Translations under genes and position numbers: made by a program
The notes under the pieces: generated by a model
The model's database searches: none
What the model was told of the DNA's origin: nothing
The model's input: the letters and a program-made list of their open reading frames with translations, nothing else
Assembly: GCA_026999335.1 (NCBI GenBank)
Contig: JALTPW010000020.1
Coordinates: forward strand, 1-6,166
DNA from: Chromatiales bacterium
Lineage (GTDB): Bacteria; Pseudomonadota; Gammaproteobacteria; SZUA-152
Direction of reading: 5' to 3'
DNA: 6,166 nucleotides
Part shown: piece after piece, positions 1 through 5,896 of the stretch
Position numbering within the stretch: the stretch's first letter is position 1
Layout of the letters: the number at the start of each line of letters is the position of its first letter

Positions 1-1
1 G

Positions 2-886
2 CGCGTGTTCATCCTGCCCACCCGGCAGGGGCTGCTGTTTGCCGTCATCCTGCTGTTGATGCTCATCGGCAGTATCAATTACGACGCCAGTCTCGGCTAC
101 GCCCTCACCTTTTTGCTGGCCGCCCTGTCAGTGGTGGCGATGCTGCATGCCTACCGTAACCTGCTGGGCTTGCGGGTCGACACCGGCCCCGCCGAGCCAG
201 TGTTCTGCGGTGAGACCCTGCGCGTGCCGGTAAGTCTGGAAAACCCCGCCGGGCAGGCCCGCTTCGCCGTATCGCTACATTTCGCTGAACAGAAAGCGGG
301 ACAGGGACGGGTATTCTGCGACGTGCCCGCCGACGGCTGGGCGCGTGTCGAACTCCCCCTATCGGCCAGACGCCGCGGCCGCCACGCCCTGCCGCGCATC
401 ACCCTGGCCACGGTGTTTCCACTGGGCCTGTTCCGCGCCTGGGCCTATGCCGAATTCGATGCCCGTGTGCTGATCTATCCGCGCCCTGCGCGCGCCACGC
501 CGCTGCCCAGGGACAGCATCTGGCAAACCGATCTCAGTGGTGATGGTGGCCAGGGCGCCGATGACTTTGCCGGCCTGCGTAATTATCAGCCCGGTGACGC
601 ACCCGGCCATGTGCACTGGAAGACCCTGGCGCGCGGTCAGGGCCTGCACACCAAACAGTTCGGTGGCGACCATGCCGAGGAGCTGTGGCTGGACTGGCAG
701 GCCACTGCCGGCGACACCGAGGTGCGCCTGTCCATTCTCACCCGCTGGGTGCTGGATGCCGACGTGGCGCATTACCGCTATGGCCTGCGCCTGCCGAATC
801 AGACCCTGCCTCTCGCCCATGAACCCCGGCAGCGCCGCCGCTGTCTCAAGGCCCTGGCCCTGTTCGACGGCGCCGCGTCACAGTGA
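2..886 (+). CDS. DUF58 (vWA-like) membrane protein, 5' end missing
   Basis: About 294 residues are visible and the frame is open to the window edge. A GTG codon at position 5 falls inside what looks like the family's usual N-terminal stretch (FILPTRQGLLF), so I read it as an internal Val and the gene as 5'-partial. Counting from that codon, two hydrophobic segments sit at about 9-24 and 28-48. A beta-rich region follows, and then the DUF58 signature at about 187-219 (DFAGLRNYQPGD, then HWKTLARG and KQF). DUF58 proteins are anchored in the inner membrane with a cytoplasmic vWA-like domain. They commonly sit between a MoxR AAA+ ATPase gene and a transglutaminase gene, and the second of these follows here. 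The exact role is unknown; complex assembly or envelope stress has been proposed for MoxR partners. The stop codon overlaps the tgpA start by one base (TGATG), indicating coupled translation. Confidence 0.9.
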   Translation, partial: RVFILPTRQGLLFAVILLLMLIGSINYDASLGYALTFLLAALSVVAMLHAYRNLLGLRVDTGPAEPVFCGETLRVPVSLENPAGQARFAVSLHFAEQKAGQGRVFCDVPADGWARVELPLSARRRGRHALPRITLATVFPLGLFRAWAYAEFDARVLIYPRPARATPLPRDSIWQTDLSGDGGQGADDFAGLRNYQPGDAPGHVHWKTLARGQGLHTKQFGGDHAEELWLDWQATAGDTEVRLSILTRWVLDADVAHYRYGLRLPNQTLPLAHEPRQRRRCLKALALFDGAASQ

Positions 887-2880
887 TGGAACATCTGCGA
901 CAGGCCCTGGCGTGGCGCTGGCGGCAGGTAGAACGACCGCAGCTGTGGCTGTTGGCCGGCCTCGCCCTGGCCTTGCTGCCACATGTCGGCCGTCTGCCAT
1001 GGCTGCTGATCCTACCCGCCATGCTACTACTGGGCTGGCGCCTGGGCTTCGAGCTGAAGCTGCTGCGTCTGCCGCCGCGGACGCTGCGCTGGTTGCTGGT
1101 GGGTTTGGCTCTGGCTGCCACTTGGGCCAGTTACCACACCTTTGTTGGTCGGCAGGCCGGGGTGGCCTTGCTGGTGATCATGCTGTGCCTGAAGCTGATG
1201 GAAATGGACAAGCCTCGTGACGTGGCCATCGTTATCGGTCTCAGCTATTTCGTCGTGATTACGGTGTTTTTGTTCGACCAGTCCCTGCTCATGGGTGGCT
1301 ACATGCTCTTGGTCGTTACCCTGTTGACCACTGCGTTGACGGCCTTTTCGCGTGCCAGCGCTACATTGCCACAGCGAGCCAATCTGCGCCTCGCCGCTAC
1401 CCTGCTGGCGCAGGCCGCGCCGTTGGCCCTGTTGCTGTTCGTGTTGTTTCCGCGTATCCCCGGGCCGCTGTGGCACCTGCCAAGCGATGGTAGCAGCACC
1501 AGCACCGGCCTTTCCGACACCATGGCGCCCGGTAATATCAGTCGTCTCAGCGACAACGATGCCGTGGCCTTCCGTGTGCGCTTTGCGGGCGAAACACCGC
1601 CGCAGGACAGGCTTTACTGGCGCGGCCTGGCGTTGACCCATTTCGATGGCCGCACCTGGCGTAACCCCAATGAGACACGACGTGGGCTGGATGTGTCATA
1701 CAGCATCGAGTATACCGCCATCGGCGAGCCGGTAGACTACACCCTGACCCTCGAACCCCATCAACGTCGCTGGCTGTTCGCACTGGACATGCCCGCCAGT
1801 GCGCCGCCGCACAGCACGGTATCGGCAGATATCGAGATCATCGCCCGTGACAGCGTCAAGACCCTGCGCCAATATACCCTGCAGTCCTACACCGAATATC
1901 GCCTGGATGCCGGCAGCACACCGCGTGATTTCACTTATCTGAGCTTACCATCGGGTACCGCCCTGCGGGCGCGTATCCTCGCCCGGCAGTTGCGTGCCGA
2001 GTCCAGTGACGATGCCGACTATATGCAACGCGTGCTGGACTTCATCCGTCAGCAGCCTTTCTATTACACCCGCCGGCCGCCCTTGCTGCTGGATGACCCG
2101 GTGGACGAATTTCTCTTCGACAGCCGGCGGGGCTTCTGTGAACACTATGCCTCCGCCTTCACCGTACTGATGCGCGCCGCCGGCCTGCCAGCGCGGGTGA
2201 TGACCGGTTATCAGGGCGGCGAGGACAATCCGCTGGGCGATTATTTCATCGTGCGCCAGTCCGATGCCCATGCCTGGAGTGAGGTGTGGCTGCGCGGGCG
2301 TGGCTGGGTACGTGTCGATCCGACGGCGGTGATTCCGCCCGGTCGGGTCGAAAATCCAGCCGACCTTGAGCGTATTGATCCTGCCTATGCCGCCCGTACC
2401 CGGGAGACGCCTGACTGGGCGAAGCGGCTGTGGCGTAAGATGGGCTTCGGCTGGGATCGCGTCAATAATGCCTGGAACCAGTGGATCATCGGCTACGACC
2501 AGGGGGCACAGAGGAGCTTTCTGAGCAGATTGGGATTGGAGGATATCGACTGGCAGCGCATGGTGGGTTTGTTGTTTGGCGGTCTTGGGCTGGTGGTCGC
2601 CGTCATAGCCTTGCAGCTGTTTCGCCGTCGCCCGCTGCGGCGGGATGCCGTAGGAGAGGCCTATGCCCGTTTTTGCCGCAAGCTGGCCCGCCGTGGCCTG
2701 CCGCGCAAACCCGCCGAGGGCGCGCAGGACTATTCACAGCGAGTCATTCCCCATCGTCCTGAACTGGCTGCGCAGATCCAGCACATCACGCATCTCTATC
2801 AGCGTCTGCGCTACGCCCGCGCTACGCCCCGTGACGGCTTGCGCCACCTGAAACAGGCGGTGCGACGTTTTCGGCCATAG
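886..2880 (+). CDS. tgpA: TgpA-like membrane transglutaminase (DUF3488 + transglutaminase core)
   Basis: The protein is 664 aa from the ATG at 886; an in-frame GTG at 883 would add one residue. I prefer the ATG because it forms a TGATG junction with the DUF58 stop. Six or seven membrane segments occupy about residues 20-190 (the DUF3488 region). A large extracytoplasmic part follows, with the transglutaminase core: Cys418 in RGFCEHYASAF, His462 in DAHAWSEVW and Asp478 in RVDPTAV form the expected catalytic triad. A final membrane helix lies at about 559-580, and a basic cytoplasmic tail at 581-664 resembles the C-terminal domain common in these proteins. The Pseudomonas aeruginosa homologue TgpA is reported to be important for viability, but its substrate is unknown. 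There is no clear Shine-Dalgarno sequence, consistent with coupling to the DUF58 gene. It converges on fau with an 11-bp gap. Confidence 0.92.
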   Translation: MEHLRQALAWRWRQVERPQLWLLAGLALALLPHVGRLPWLLILPAMLLLGWRLGFELKLLRLPPRTLRWLLVGLALAATWASYHTFVGRQAGVALLVIMLCLKLMEMDKPRDVAIVIGLSYFVVITVFLFDQSLLMGGYMLLVVTLLTTALTAFSRASATLPQRANLRLAATLLAQAAPLALLLFVLFPRIPGPLWHLPSDGSSTSTGLSDTMAPGNISRLSDNDAVAFRVRFAGETPPQDRLYWRGLALTHFDGRTWRNPNETRRGLDVSYSIEYTAIGEPVDYTLTLEPHQRRWLFALDMPASAPPHSTVSADIEIIARDSVKTLRQYTLQSYTEYRLDAGSTPRDFTYLSLPSGTALRARILARQLRAESSDDADYMQRVLDFIRQQPFYYTRRPPLLLDDPVDEFLFDSRRGFCEHYASAFTVLMRAAGLPARVMTGYQGGEDNPLGDYFIVRQSDAHAWSEVWLRGRGWVRVDPTAVIPPGRVENPADLERIDPAYAARTRETPDWAKRLWRKMGFGWDRVNNAWNQWIIGYDQGAQRSFLSRLGLEDIDWQRMVGLLFGGLGLVVAVIALQLFRRRPLRRDAVGEAYARFCRKLARRGLPRKPAEGAQDYSQRVIPHRPELAAQIQHITHLYQRLRYARATPRDGLRHLKQAVRRFRP

Positions 2881-2891
2881 CGCCTCCTTAC

Positions 2892-3488
2892 CTATTTGTC
2901 GCCGGTCGCCACAAAGCCTTTTTCGGTCACCACGCCCAGTAGCGGCACGTCCCAGTGCTGCTGTTCCAGGTAGTCCACGCGCTGGAAGTCATAGGCCATC
3001 CCTACCAGGTGAGGCTTGAGCCAGTGCTGGCGGCGGTGCAGGAAGGCAAAACTGCGGTCGTAAAAACCGCCACCCATGCCCAGCCGGTTGCCCTGTCCGT
3101 CAAAGGCCACCAGCGGCGTCAGCACCAGATCCAGGGTTTTTAGGTCGACCATGTGGCGTAGTGAAACCACCGGTTCGGGAATGCCGAAGCGATTTTCACG
3201 CAGCGCATCGCCCGGCGCATAGGGGGCGAATAGCAGGTGATCGCTGCGCAGGTGGCTCAGTACCGGTAGATACACCTGTTTGCCCATGGCCCAGGCCAGG
3301 GCCATCAGCGGTGTGGGATCCAGCTCGCCATCGTTGGGCTGGTAAGCGGCCACGCGCCGCGCACTGTAAAACAGCTGATGACGGCTGAAACAGGCGGCAG
3401 CGCATCCACTAAGCCGCGTGCGCTGTGCATCGCCGAGGATCCGGCGACGGTCGCGCATTTCCCGGCGGAGGTTGGATCGTGAGTTCAT
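2892..3488 (-). CDS. fau: 5-formyltetrahydrofolate cyclo-ligase
   Basis: The product is 198 aa and converts 5-formyl-THF to 5,10-methenyl-THF with ATP, recycling an inhibitory folate in the cytoplasm. Family motifs run in order: a basic N-terminus (about 8-17), VAAYQPNDGELDPTPL (46-61), VYLPVL (72-77), the LDLVLTPLVAFD block (119-130), the glycine-rich NRLGMGGGFYDR phosphate-binding motif (134-145) and a VGMAYDFQ-type segment (162-169). The C-terminal WDVPLLGVVTEKG (179-191) resembles E. coli YgfA. The start is uncertain: Met1 has no good Shine-Dalgarno sequence and lies 3 nt after a small GTATC/GATAC inverted repeat (3492-3510), while Met11 (MRDRRRIL) aligns with the shorter E. coli start. 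Its place downstream of zapA and 6S RNA is the classic arrangement; in E. coli it is co-transcribed with ssrS. Its 3' end faces tgpA. Confidence 0.95.
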   Translation of the reverse strand: MNSRSNLRREMRDRRRILGDAQRTRLSGCAAACFSRHQLFYSARRVAAYQPNDGELDPTPLMALAWAMGKQVYLPVLSHLRSDHLLFAPYAPGDALRENRFGIPEPVVSLRHMVDLKTLDLVLTPLVAFDGQGNRLGMGGGFYDRSFAFLHRRQHWLKPHLVGMAYDFQRVDYLEQQHWDVPLLGVVTEKGFVATGDK

Positions 3489-3732
3489 GGGGTATCAATG
3501 CAGGGGATACAAAGCTTACCGAGAAATAGGGCATCCATTTTGTGCGCACAGCGCACACTACACTTGCCCGTAGCGTACGCCGAACACACGATGACCCTGA
3601 AATCGCTCAATAACGAAAGAAACGGGCGCTTGCCACACCCATCTGCGGTTTCCCCCGGTATTCATTCCATTGATGCATTCTCTAGTGTTCTCCGTGCCCC
3701 TGTGGTGAATAGTTACAATGCAAAGAAATTAA
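3489..3732 (-). other. Leader / intergenic region between 6S RNA and fau
   Basis: About 244 nt with no convincing gene on either strand. If fau is co-transcribed with the 6S RNA, as in E. coli, this is its leader. I see one strong short hairpin (3541-3557) and a weak GTATC/GATAC repeat next to the fau start. No intrinsic terminator with a U-run follows the 6S RNA, which fits read-through into fau with 3' processing of 6S. Confidence 0.5.
3541..3557. repeat. Perfect inverted repeat TGTGCGC-ACA-GCGCACA in fau leader
   Basis: The arms are 7 bp and identical after reverse complementation, with a 3-nt loop. Neither side carries a T-run, so it is not a normal intrinsic terminator. It could be an RNA hairpin in the fau leader or a protein-binding palindrome. 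The repeat is seen directly; its function is unknown. Confidence 0.5.
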
Positions 3733-3919
3733 GAGGCGTCCCCCACCTGTGCCGTTTGCGCCATCGCCCCTGGAACCAGAGCGATAAGTGGGGACAACGA
3801 TTGGGGCGTCAGGCTTTCCGTCACGCGGACATGCACACGGCTCCAACGTCATGTCCCCGACTGCAGAATTATGGGCCAGGGAATTTCAGCGCAGTAGCGA
3901 ACACTGCAGGGGACGCCAA
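3733..3919 (-). ncRNA. ssrS: 6S RNA
   Basis: This RNA of about 187 nt binds the sigma70 RNA polymerase holoenzyme and mimics an open promoter, lowering transcription in stationary phase. Its position between zapA and fau, on their strand, is the conserved locus. The three-part 6S fold can be drawn by eye. The closing stem pairs GGCGTCCCC (3909-3917) with GGGGACGCC (3735-3743) and is extended by a GCGC/GCGC pairing further in. A large central bubble follows, with a small hairpin (ATCGC...GCGAT around CTGGTTCCAG) on its 3' side. A long apical stem pairs GGGGACA (3852-3858) with TGTCCCC (3790-3796), then ACG-TTGG with CCAA-CGT, then CCGT with ACGG. The stretch GTTGG...GCATG...GAAAGCCT resembles the E. 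coli RNA. The 5' end falls about 12 nt after the zapA stop; both ends are estimates, good to a few bases. Confidence 0.92.
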
Positions 3920-3931
3920 AACAGGAAAAAC

Positions 3932-4243
3932 TTACAACTCTAACTGGCGGCCACGGCTTATCGCGGCTTCAACCTTGTTTTGCAGCTGGCGGAGCTTGTT
4001 GTCCATTGCCGCCGAATGGCCATCGTCCGCGCGGCATTGGAGCAGGTCATGAGCGATATTCAGTGCCGCCATCACCGCCACCCGTTCGCTGCCGATCATC
4101 TTGCGGCTGTCACGGATCTCGCGCATTTTCTCATCGAGATAACGCGCCGACTCCAGCAATGCCACCCGTTCCTCGGCGGGGCAGGCGACCTGATACTCCT
4201 TGTCCAGTACGCGAATAGTCACCGCAGTGGTCTTTTCGCTCAT
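3932..4243 (-). CDS. zapA: Cell division protein ZapA
   Basis: A 103-aa protein that binds and cross-links FtsZ protofilaments at the division ring. The N-terminal globular domain (about 1-50) has the family pattern VTIRVLDKEYQVACPAEE followed by L..SA.YLDEKM.EIR. The conserved segment SERVAVMAALNIAHDLL (52-68) leads into a C-terminal coiled coil of about 70-100 that mediates dimer and tetramer formation. Length is close to E. coli ZapA (109 aa). The start is supported by a GGAG Shine-Dalgarno (minus strand, 4252-4255) with 8-nt spacing. The ATG overlaps the stop of the upstream coiled-coil gene by 4 bp (ATGA), so the two are translationally coupled. The 6S RNA begins just after its stop codon. 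Confidence 0.95.
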   Translation of the reverse strand: MSEKTTAVTIRVLDKEYQVACPAEERVALLESARYLDEKMREIRDSRKMIGSERVAVMAALNIAHDLLQCRADDGHSAAMDNKLRQLQNKVEAAISRGRQLEL

Positions 4244-4449
4244 GCCTCCATCTCCATGGTCTTGAGGCGCACCAACATGGTTTCCACTCGCGCACGCGCC
4301 AGCTCGGCCTTTTCGATCAGCCGCGCACGCTCCTCGACCAGCACATTCTGCCGCTCACGCAACAGGGTGTTTTCGGTACTGAGCTGGTCACAGAAGTCGA
4401 TCAGGTCATCGACACACTTCTCCAGCTTGCTGATTTCAGATTCGGCCAT
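4240..4449 (-). CDS. Small coiled-coil protein, TIGR02449 family (ZapB-like)
   Basis: A 69-aa protein that is almost entirely coiled coil, with heptad-like hydrophobic spacing from about residue 5 to 60 (SKLEKCVDDLIDF, then L.TEN..L..R...L..ER..LI.K). The C-terminal VETMLVRLKTMEMEA matches my memory of the family end. TIGR02449 proteins are about 65-70 aa, gammaproteobacterial, and sit just upstream of zapA. Annotation often compares them with ZapB, but I see only a shared coiled-coil character, so a division role is inferred from context. I chose the ATG at 4449. A longer frame could begin with TTG at 4512, but that codon lies in the -35 box of the promoter and would not be transcribed from it. 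The Shine-Dalgarno is poor. Its stop overlaps the zapA start (ATGA). Confidence 0.85.
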   Translation of the reverse strand: MAESEISKLEKCVDDLIDFCDQLSTENTLLRERQNVLVEERARLIEKAELARARVETMLVRLKTMEMEA

Positions 4450-4483
4450 GGATTCGCTACGGAGTTGCAAACTTGATGGGTGC

Positions 4484-4512
4484 ACTATAGTTCGAGGCGC
4501 AAAAGGGGTCAA
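4484..4512 (-). promoter_or_regulatory. Sigma70 promoter for the coiled-coil gene-zapA-ssrS-fau unit
   Basis: On the minus strand, TTGACC (4507-4512) and TATAGT (4484-4489) are separated by exactly 17 bp; each differs from consensus by one base. Transcription would start near A4477, leaving an untranslated leader of about 28 nt before the ATG at 4449. No competing start signal is as strong in this gap. Confidence 0.75.
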
Positions 4513-4517
4513 CGAAG

Positions 4518-4526
4518 TGGTAGAAT
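4518..4526 (+). promoter_or_regulatory. Extended -10 promoter for ygfB
   Basis: TGGTAGAAT reads as an extended -10 element (TGn followed by TAGAAT, one mismatch to TATAAT). There is no recognisable -35 at 17-18 bp upstream, which extended -10 promoters tolerate. Start of transcription would be near 4531-4533, about 28 nt before the ygfB ATG. It lies within a few bases of the -35 box of the divergent promoter. Confidence 0.5.
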
Positions 4527-4559
4527 CGCCATCCTTTCTTTGCGACTGATAATACCCCC

Positions 4560-5135
4560 ATGCAATACGACACCATGAATTACGATGCGCTTGCGCTCGT
4601 CATCAACAAACTGGGCGCCCAGCAGGAGCCCGCCGAACTGCACGGCACGCTGACCGGCCTGCTGTGTGCCAACGGCAATGCCGAGGCTGATACCTGGCTG
4701 CAAAACCTGTTTCCCCATGTACCCAGTGGTGACCTGCTGGGCGACGAAGCCTTCGGCGAGCTGAAAAAACTGCACGAAACCAGTCGCGCAAGGCTCAATA
4801 CCACCGACTGTGAATTTCAGTTGCTGTTGCCTGATGATGACAGTGATCTCGACCAGCGCGTGCATGCCCTCGGTGAGTGGTGTCAGGGTTTCCTGGTCGG
4901 CCTCAGCCTGGGTGGTATCAGCGACTTCAAGGCATTGCCCGAAGATGCCCGCGAGATCGCCGAAGATATCGTCGAGATCGCCCGCGCCGACAGCTCCTAC
5001 AGCTTTAACGGCAATGAAGAAGACGAACACGCCTACGCCGAACTGGTGGAATACCTGCGTGTCGGCGTACTGCTCATCAACGAAGAGCTGCAGCCAGACC
5101 ATGCACCAGCGGTTGGCGATACCACCCTGCACTAA
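4560..5135 (+). CDS. ygfB: YgfB / UPF0149 family protein
   Basis: A 191-aa acidic, helical cytoplasmic protein of the YgfB/YecA-type UPF0149 family. Conserved segments are AELHGTLTGLLC (25-36), LGEWCQGFLVGL (104-115) with G118-G119, and EDEHAYAELVEYLRVGVLLINEEL (154-177). Length is typical (about 180-195 aa). In Pseudomonas aeruginosa, YgfB is reported to dampen expression of an amidase gene (ampDh3) through the AlpA regulator and so affects beta-lactam resistance; whether that holds here is unknown. The start is either ATG 4560 or ATG 4575 (Met6). Neither has a clear Shine-Dalgarno, and I kept the first. The divergent pairing with the zapA unit is conserved. Unlike many relatives, no pepP or ubiH follows; a SirB2-family gene comes next after 51 bp. 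Confidence 0.93.
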   Translation: MQYDTMNYDALALVINKLGAQQEPAELHGTLTGLLCANGNAEADTWLQNLFPHVPSGDLLGDEAFGELKKLHETSRARLNTTDCEFQLLLPDDDSDLDQRVHALGEWCQGFLVGLSLGGISDFKALPEDAREIAEDIVEIARADSSYSFNGNEEDEHAYAELVEYLRVGVLLINEELQPDHAPAVGDTTLH

Positions 5136-5142
5136 ATCTGTC

Positions 5143-5169
5143 TATTAAACCCGTAGACCACCTTTAATA
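5143..5169. repeat. Inverted repeat TATTAAA-N13-TTTAATA between ygfB and the SirB2 gene
   Basis: Perfect 7-bp arms at 5143-5149 and 5163-5169 flank a 13-nt spacer, in a 51-bp gap. The AT-only arms make a weak hairpin, so an operator or chance are both possible. It ends 17 bp before the SirB2-family start codon. Confidence 0.3.
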
Positions 5170-5186
5170 ATCCAGAAGAACCGCCA

Positions 5187-5561
5187 ATGACCCTCATCAA
5201 AATCATTCACGTGATCTTTGTCCTGCTGAGTATCTCGGGTTTTTTCGCCCGCGGCGTACTGATGATCCGCGATTCCGCCTTGCTGCAACAACGCTGGGTC
5301 AAGACCGTTCCCCACGCCGTTGACACCATCTTGCTGCTGAGCGCCATCATCCTCGCCTCCCAATGGGGGTTCGCCGCCCTGGGCATACCCTGGCTGCAGG
5401 CCAAGATCGGCGCCCTGCTAGTGTATATCCTCCTCGGCGTTGTCGCCATTCGTCCCGGCCAAAGTAAGTCGGTGCGCATCGGTGCCTGGCTGGGCGCCAT
5501 GCTGACCTTCGCCTACATCGTCAGCGTAGCCATCACCAAGAATCCGTTGGTATTTGCCTAA
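5187..5561 (+). CDS. SirB2 family integral membrane protein
   Basis: A 124-aa protein with four predicted membrane helices at about 3-25, 44-61, 69-89 and 98-118. Family marks are visible: His8 in helix 1, Arg22 in the FFARG turn, the VPHAVDT motif (41-47) opening helix 2, and WLQAK (69-73) opening helix 3. SirB2 is named after a Salmonella gene linked to invasion regulation, but the family is widespread in non-pathogens and its biochemical role is unsettled. The conserved His and Arg in the membrane suggest cofactor or proton handling, which is inference only. The start ATG has a weak AGAAG Shine-Dalgarno 7-8 nt upstream. It is probably co-transcribed with ygfB, 51 bp upstream. Composition matches the GC-rich genes to its left; the AT-rich zone starts shortly after its stop. 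Confidence 0.9.
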   Translation: MTLIKIIHVIFVLLSISGFFARGVLMIRDSALLQQRWVKTVPHAVDTILLLSAIILASQWGFAALGIPWLQAKIGALLVYILLGVVAIRPGQSKSVRIGAWLGAMLTFAYIVSVAITKNPLVFA

Positions 5562-5565
5562 TGGG

Positions 5566-5620
5566 AAATGTCTGCTTACAGATATCTGCTGCCGGCTGGA
5601 CGCGCTAAGAGTAGACACTT
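5566..5620. repeat. Imperfect inverted repeat downstream of the SirB2 gene
   Basis: AAATGTCTGCTTA (5566-5578) faces TAAGAGTAGACACTT (5606-5620), whose reverse complement is AAGTGTCTACTCTTA. The arms share AA-TGTCT-C-TTA with two substitutions and a 2-nt insertion, across a 27-nt spacer that itself opens with the palindrome CAGATATCTG (5579-5588). It may be the end of a small mobile or REP-associated element. There is no U-run, so a terminator role is unlikely. Confidence 0.4.
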
Positions 5621-5632
5621 ATCTTCAAAGAA

Positions 5633-5656
5633 CCGGCTTTTAGTCGCTAAGCCCGG
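5633..5656. repeat. Bulged hairpin next to the REP-like element
   Basis: CCGGC-TT-TTAG, loop TCG, CTAA-G-C-CCGG: TTAG (5640-5643) pairs with CTAA (5647-5650), C5637 pairs with G5651, and CCGG (5633-5636) pairs with CCGG (5653-5656). A TT bulge and a single C bulge lie between these blocks. Nine base pairs in total. It ends 10 bp before the REP-like hairpin stem, so the two may form one element. Confidence 0.4.
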
Positions 5657-5660
5657 AGGT

Positions 5661-5689
5661 ATTGGAGCGGGCCATGCCCGCGATAGCCA
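5661..5689. repeat. REP-like palindromic element
   Basis: GCGGGC (5667-5672), loop CAT, GCCCGC (5676-5681), a perfect 6-bp stem inside the context GGAGCGGGC...GCCCGCGAT. This closely resembles the REP repeats dispersed in intergenic DNA of Pseudomonas and other Gammaproteobacteria. It is much richer in GC than the AT-rich DNA on its right and coincides with the point where GNAT similarity stops. REP elements are mobilised by REP-associated tyrosine transposases; none is encoded in this window. Confidence 0.6.
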
Positions 5690-5878
5690 TTCACCAATGA
5701 ATAGTGACTTCAAATATTCATCTGGCATTGTTTTTTTAAAATCTGAGCGCCATGCTTCTACGTGAATTTTTGCAATATACCGGGCATCTTTTTTGCTTGC
5801 ATGTCGTATATGTATTTTGATTCTATAGAGGCTAATACCTGCATAACTAATGAGATAAAATGACAGACATTCTTGCGA

Positions 5879-5896
5879 TTTTTTTTGCAAAAAAAA
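5879..5896. repeat. 18-bp palindrome T8-GC-A8
   Basis: TTTTTTTTGCAAAAAAAA is perfectly self-complementary, with a ninth A following. It lies in the doubtful N-terminal part of the GNAT remnant. Homopolymer runs of 8 and 9 bases are prone to slippage and would shift the frame. There is no GC stem, so it is not a standard terminator. Confidence 0.6.

Noticed and set aside
537..1220. 227-codon + strand frame overlapping the DUF58 and tgpA genes
   Set aside because: It is an Ala/Arg/Pro-rich shadow frame in GC-rich DNA, inconsistent with the conserved proteins in the other frames.
3541..3557. Hairpin in the fau leader as an intrinsic terminator of 6S RNA
   Set aside because: It lies about 175 nt after the 6S 3' end and has no T-run on either strand.
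3932..3957. Separate sigma70 promoter for 6S RNA at the end of zapA
   Set aside because: The bases at the right distance (TAAGTT with GCCGTG upstream) match -10 and -35 consensus too poorly to report.
3498..4052. 184-codon open frame on the + strand across the 6S RNA and zapA 3' end
   Set aside because: It overlaps a well-supported RNA gene and zapA in antisense, has no family resemblance, and has a biased basic composition expected from a shadow frame.
3980..4549. 189-codon + strand frame antisense to zapA and the coiled-coil gene
   Set aside because: The minus-strand genes have clear family motifs, coupling and a promoter; this frame has none.
4509..5132. 207-codon minus-strand frame antisense to ygfB
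   Set aside because: It mirrors ygfB almost base for base, while the + strand carries conserved UPF0149 motifs.
5568..5765. 65-codon + strand frame across the repeat element
   Set aside because: It is built from the REP-like hairpin and GNAT antisense sequence; no start signal or family match.
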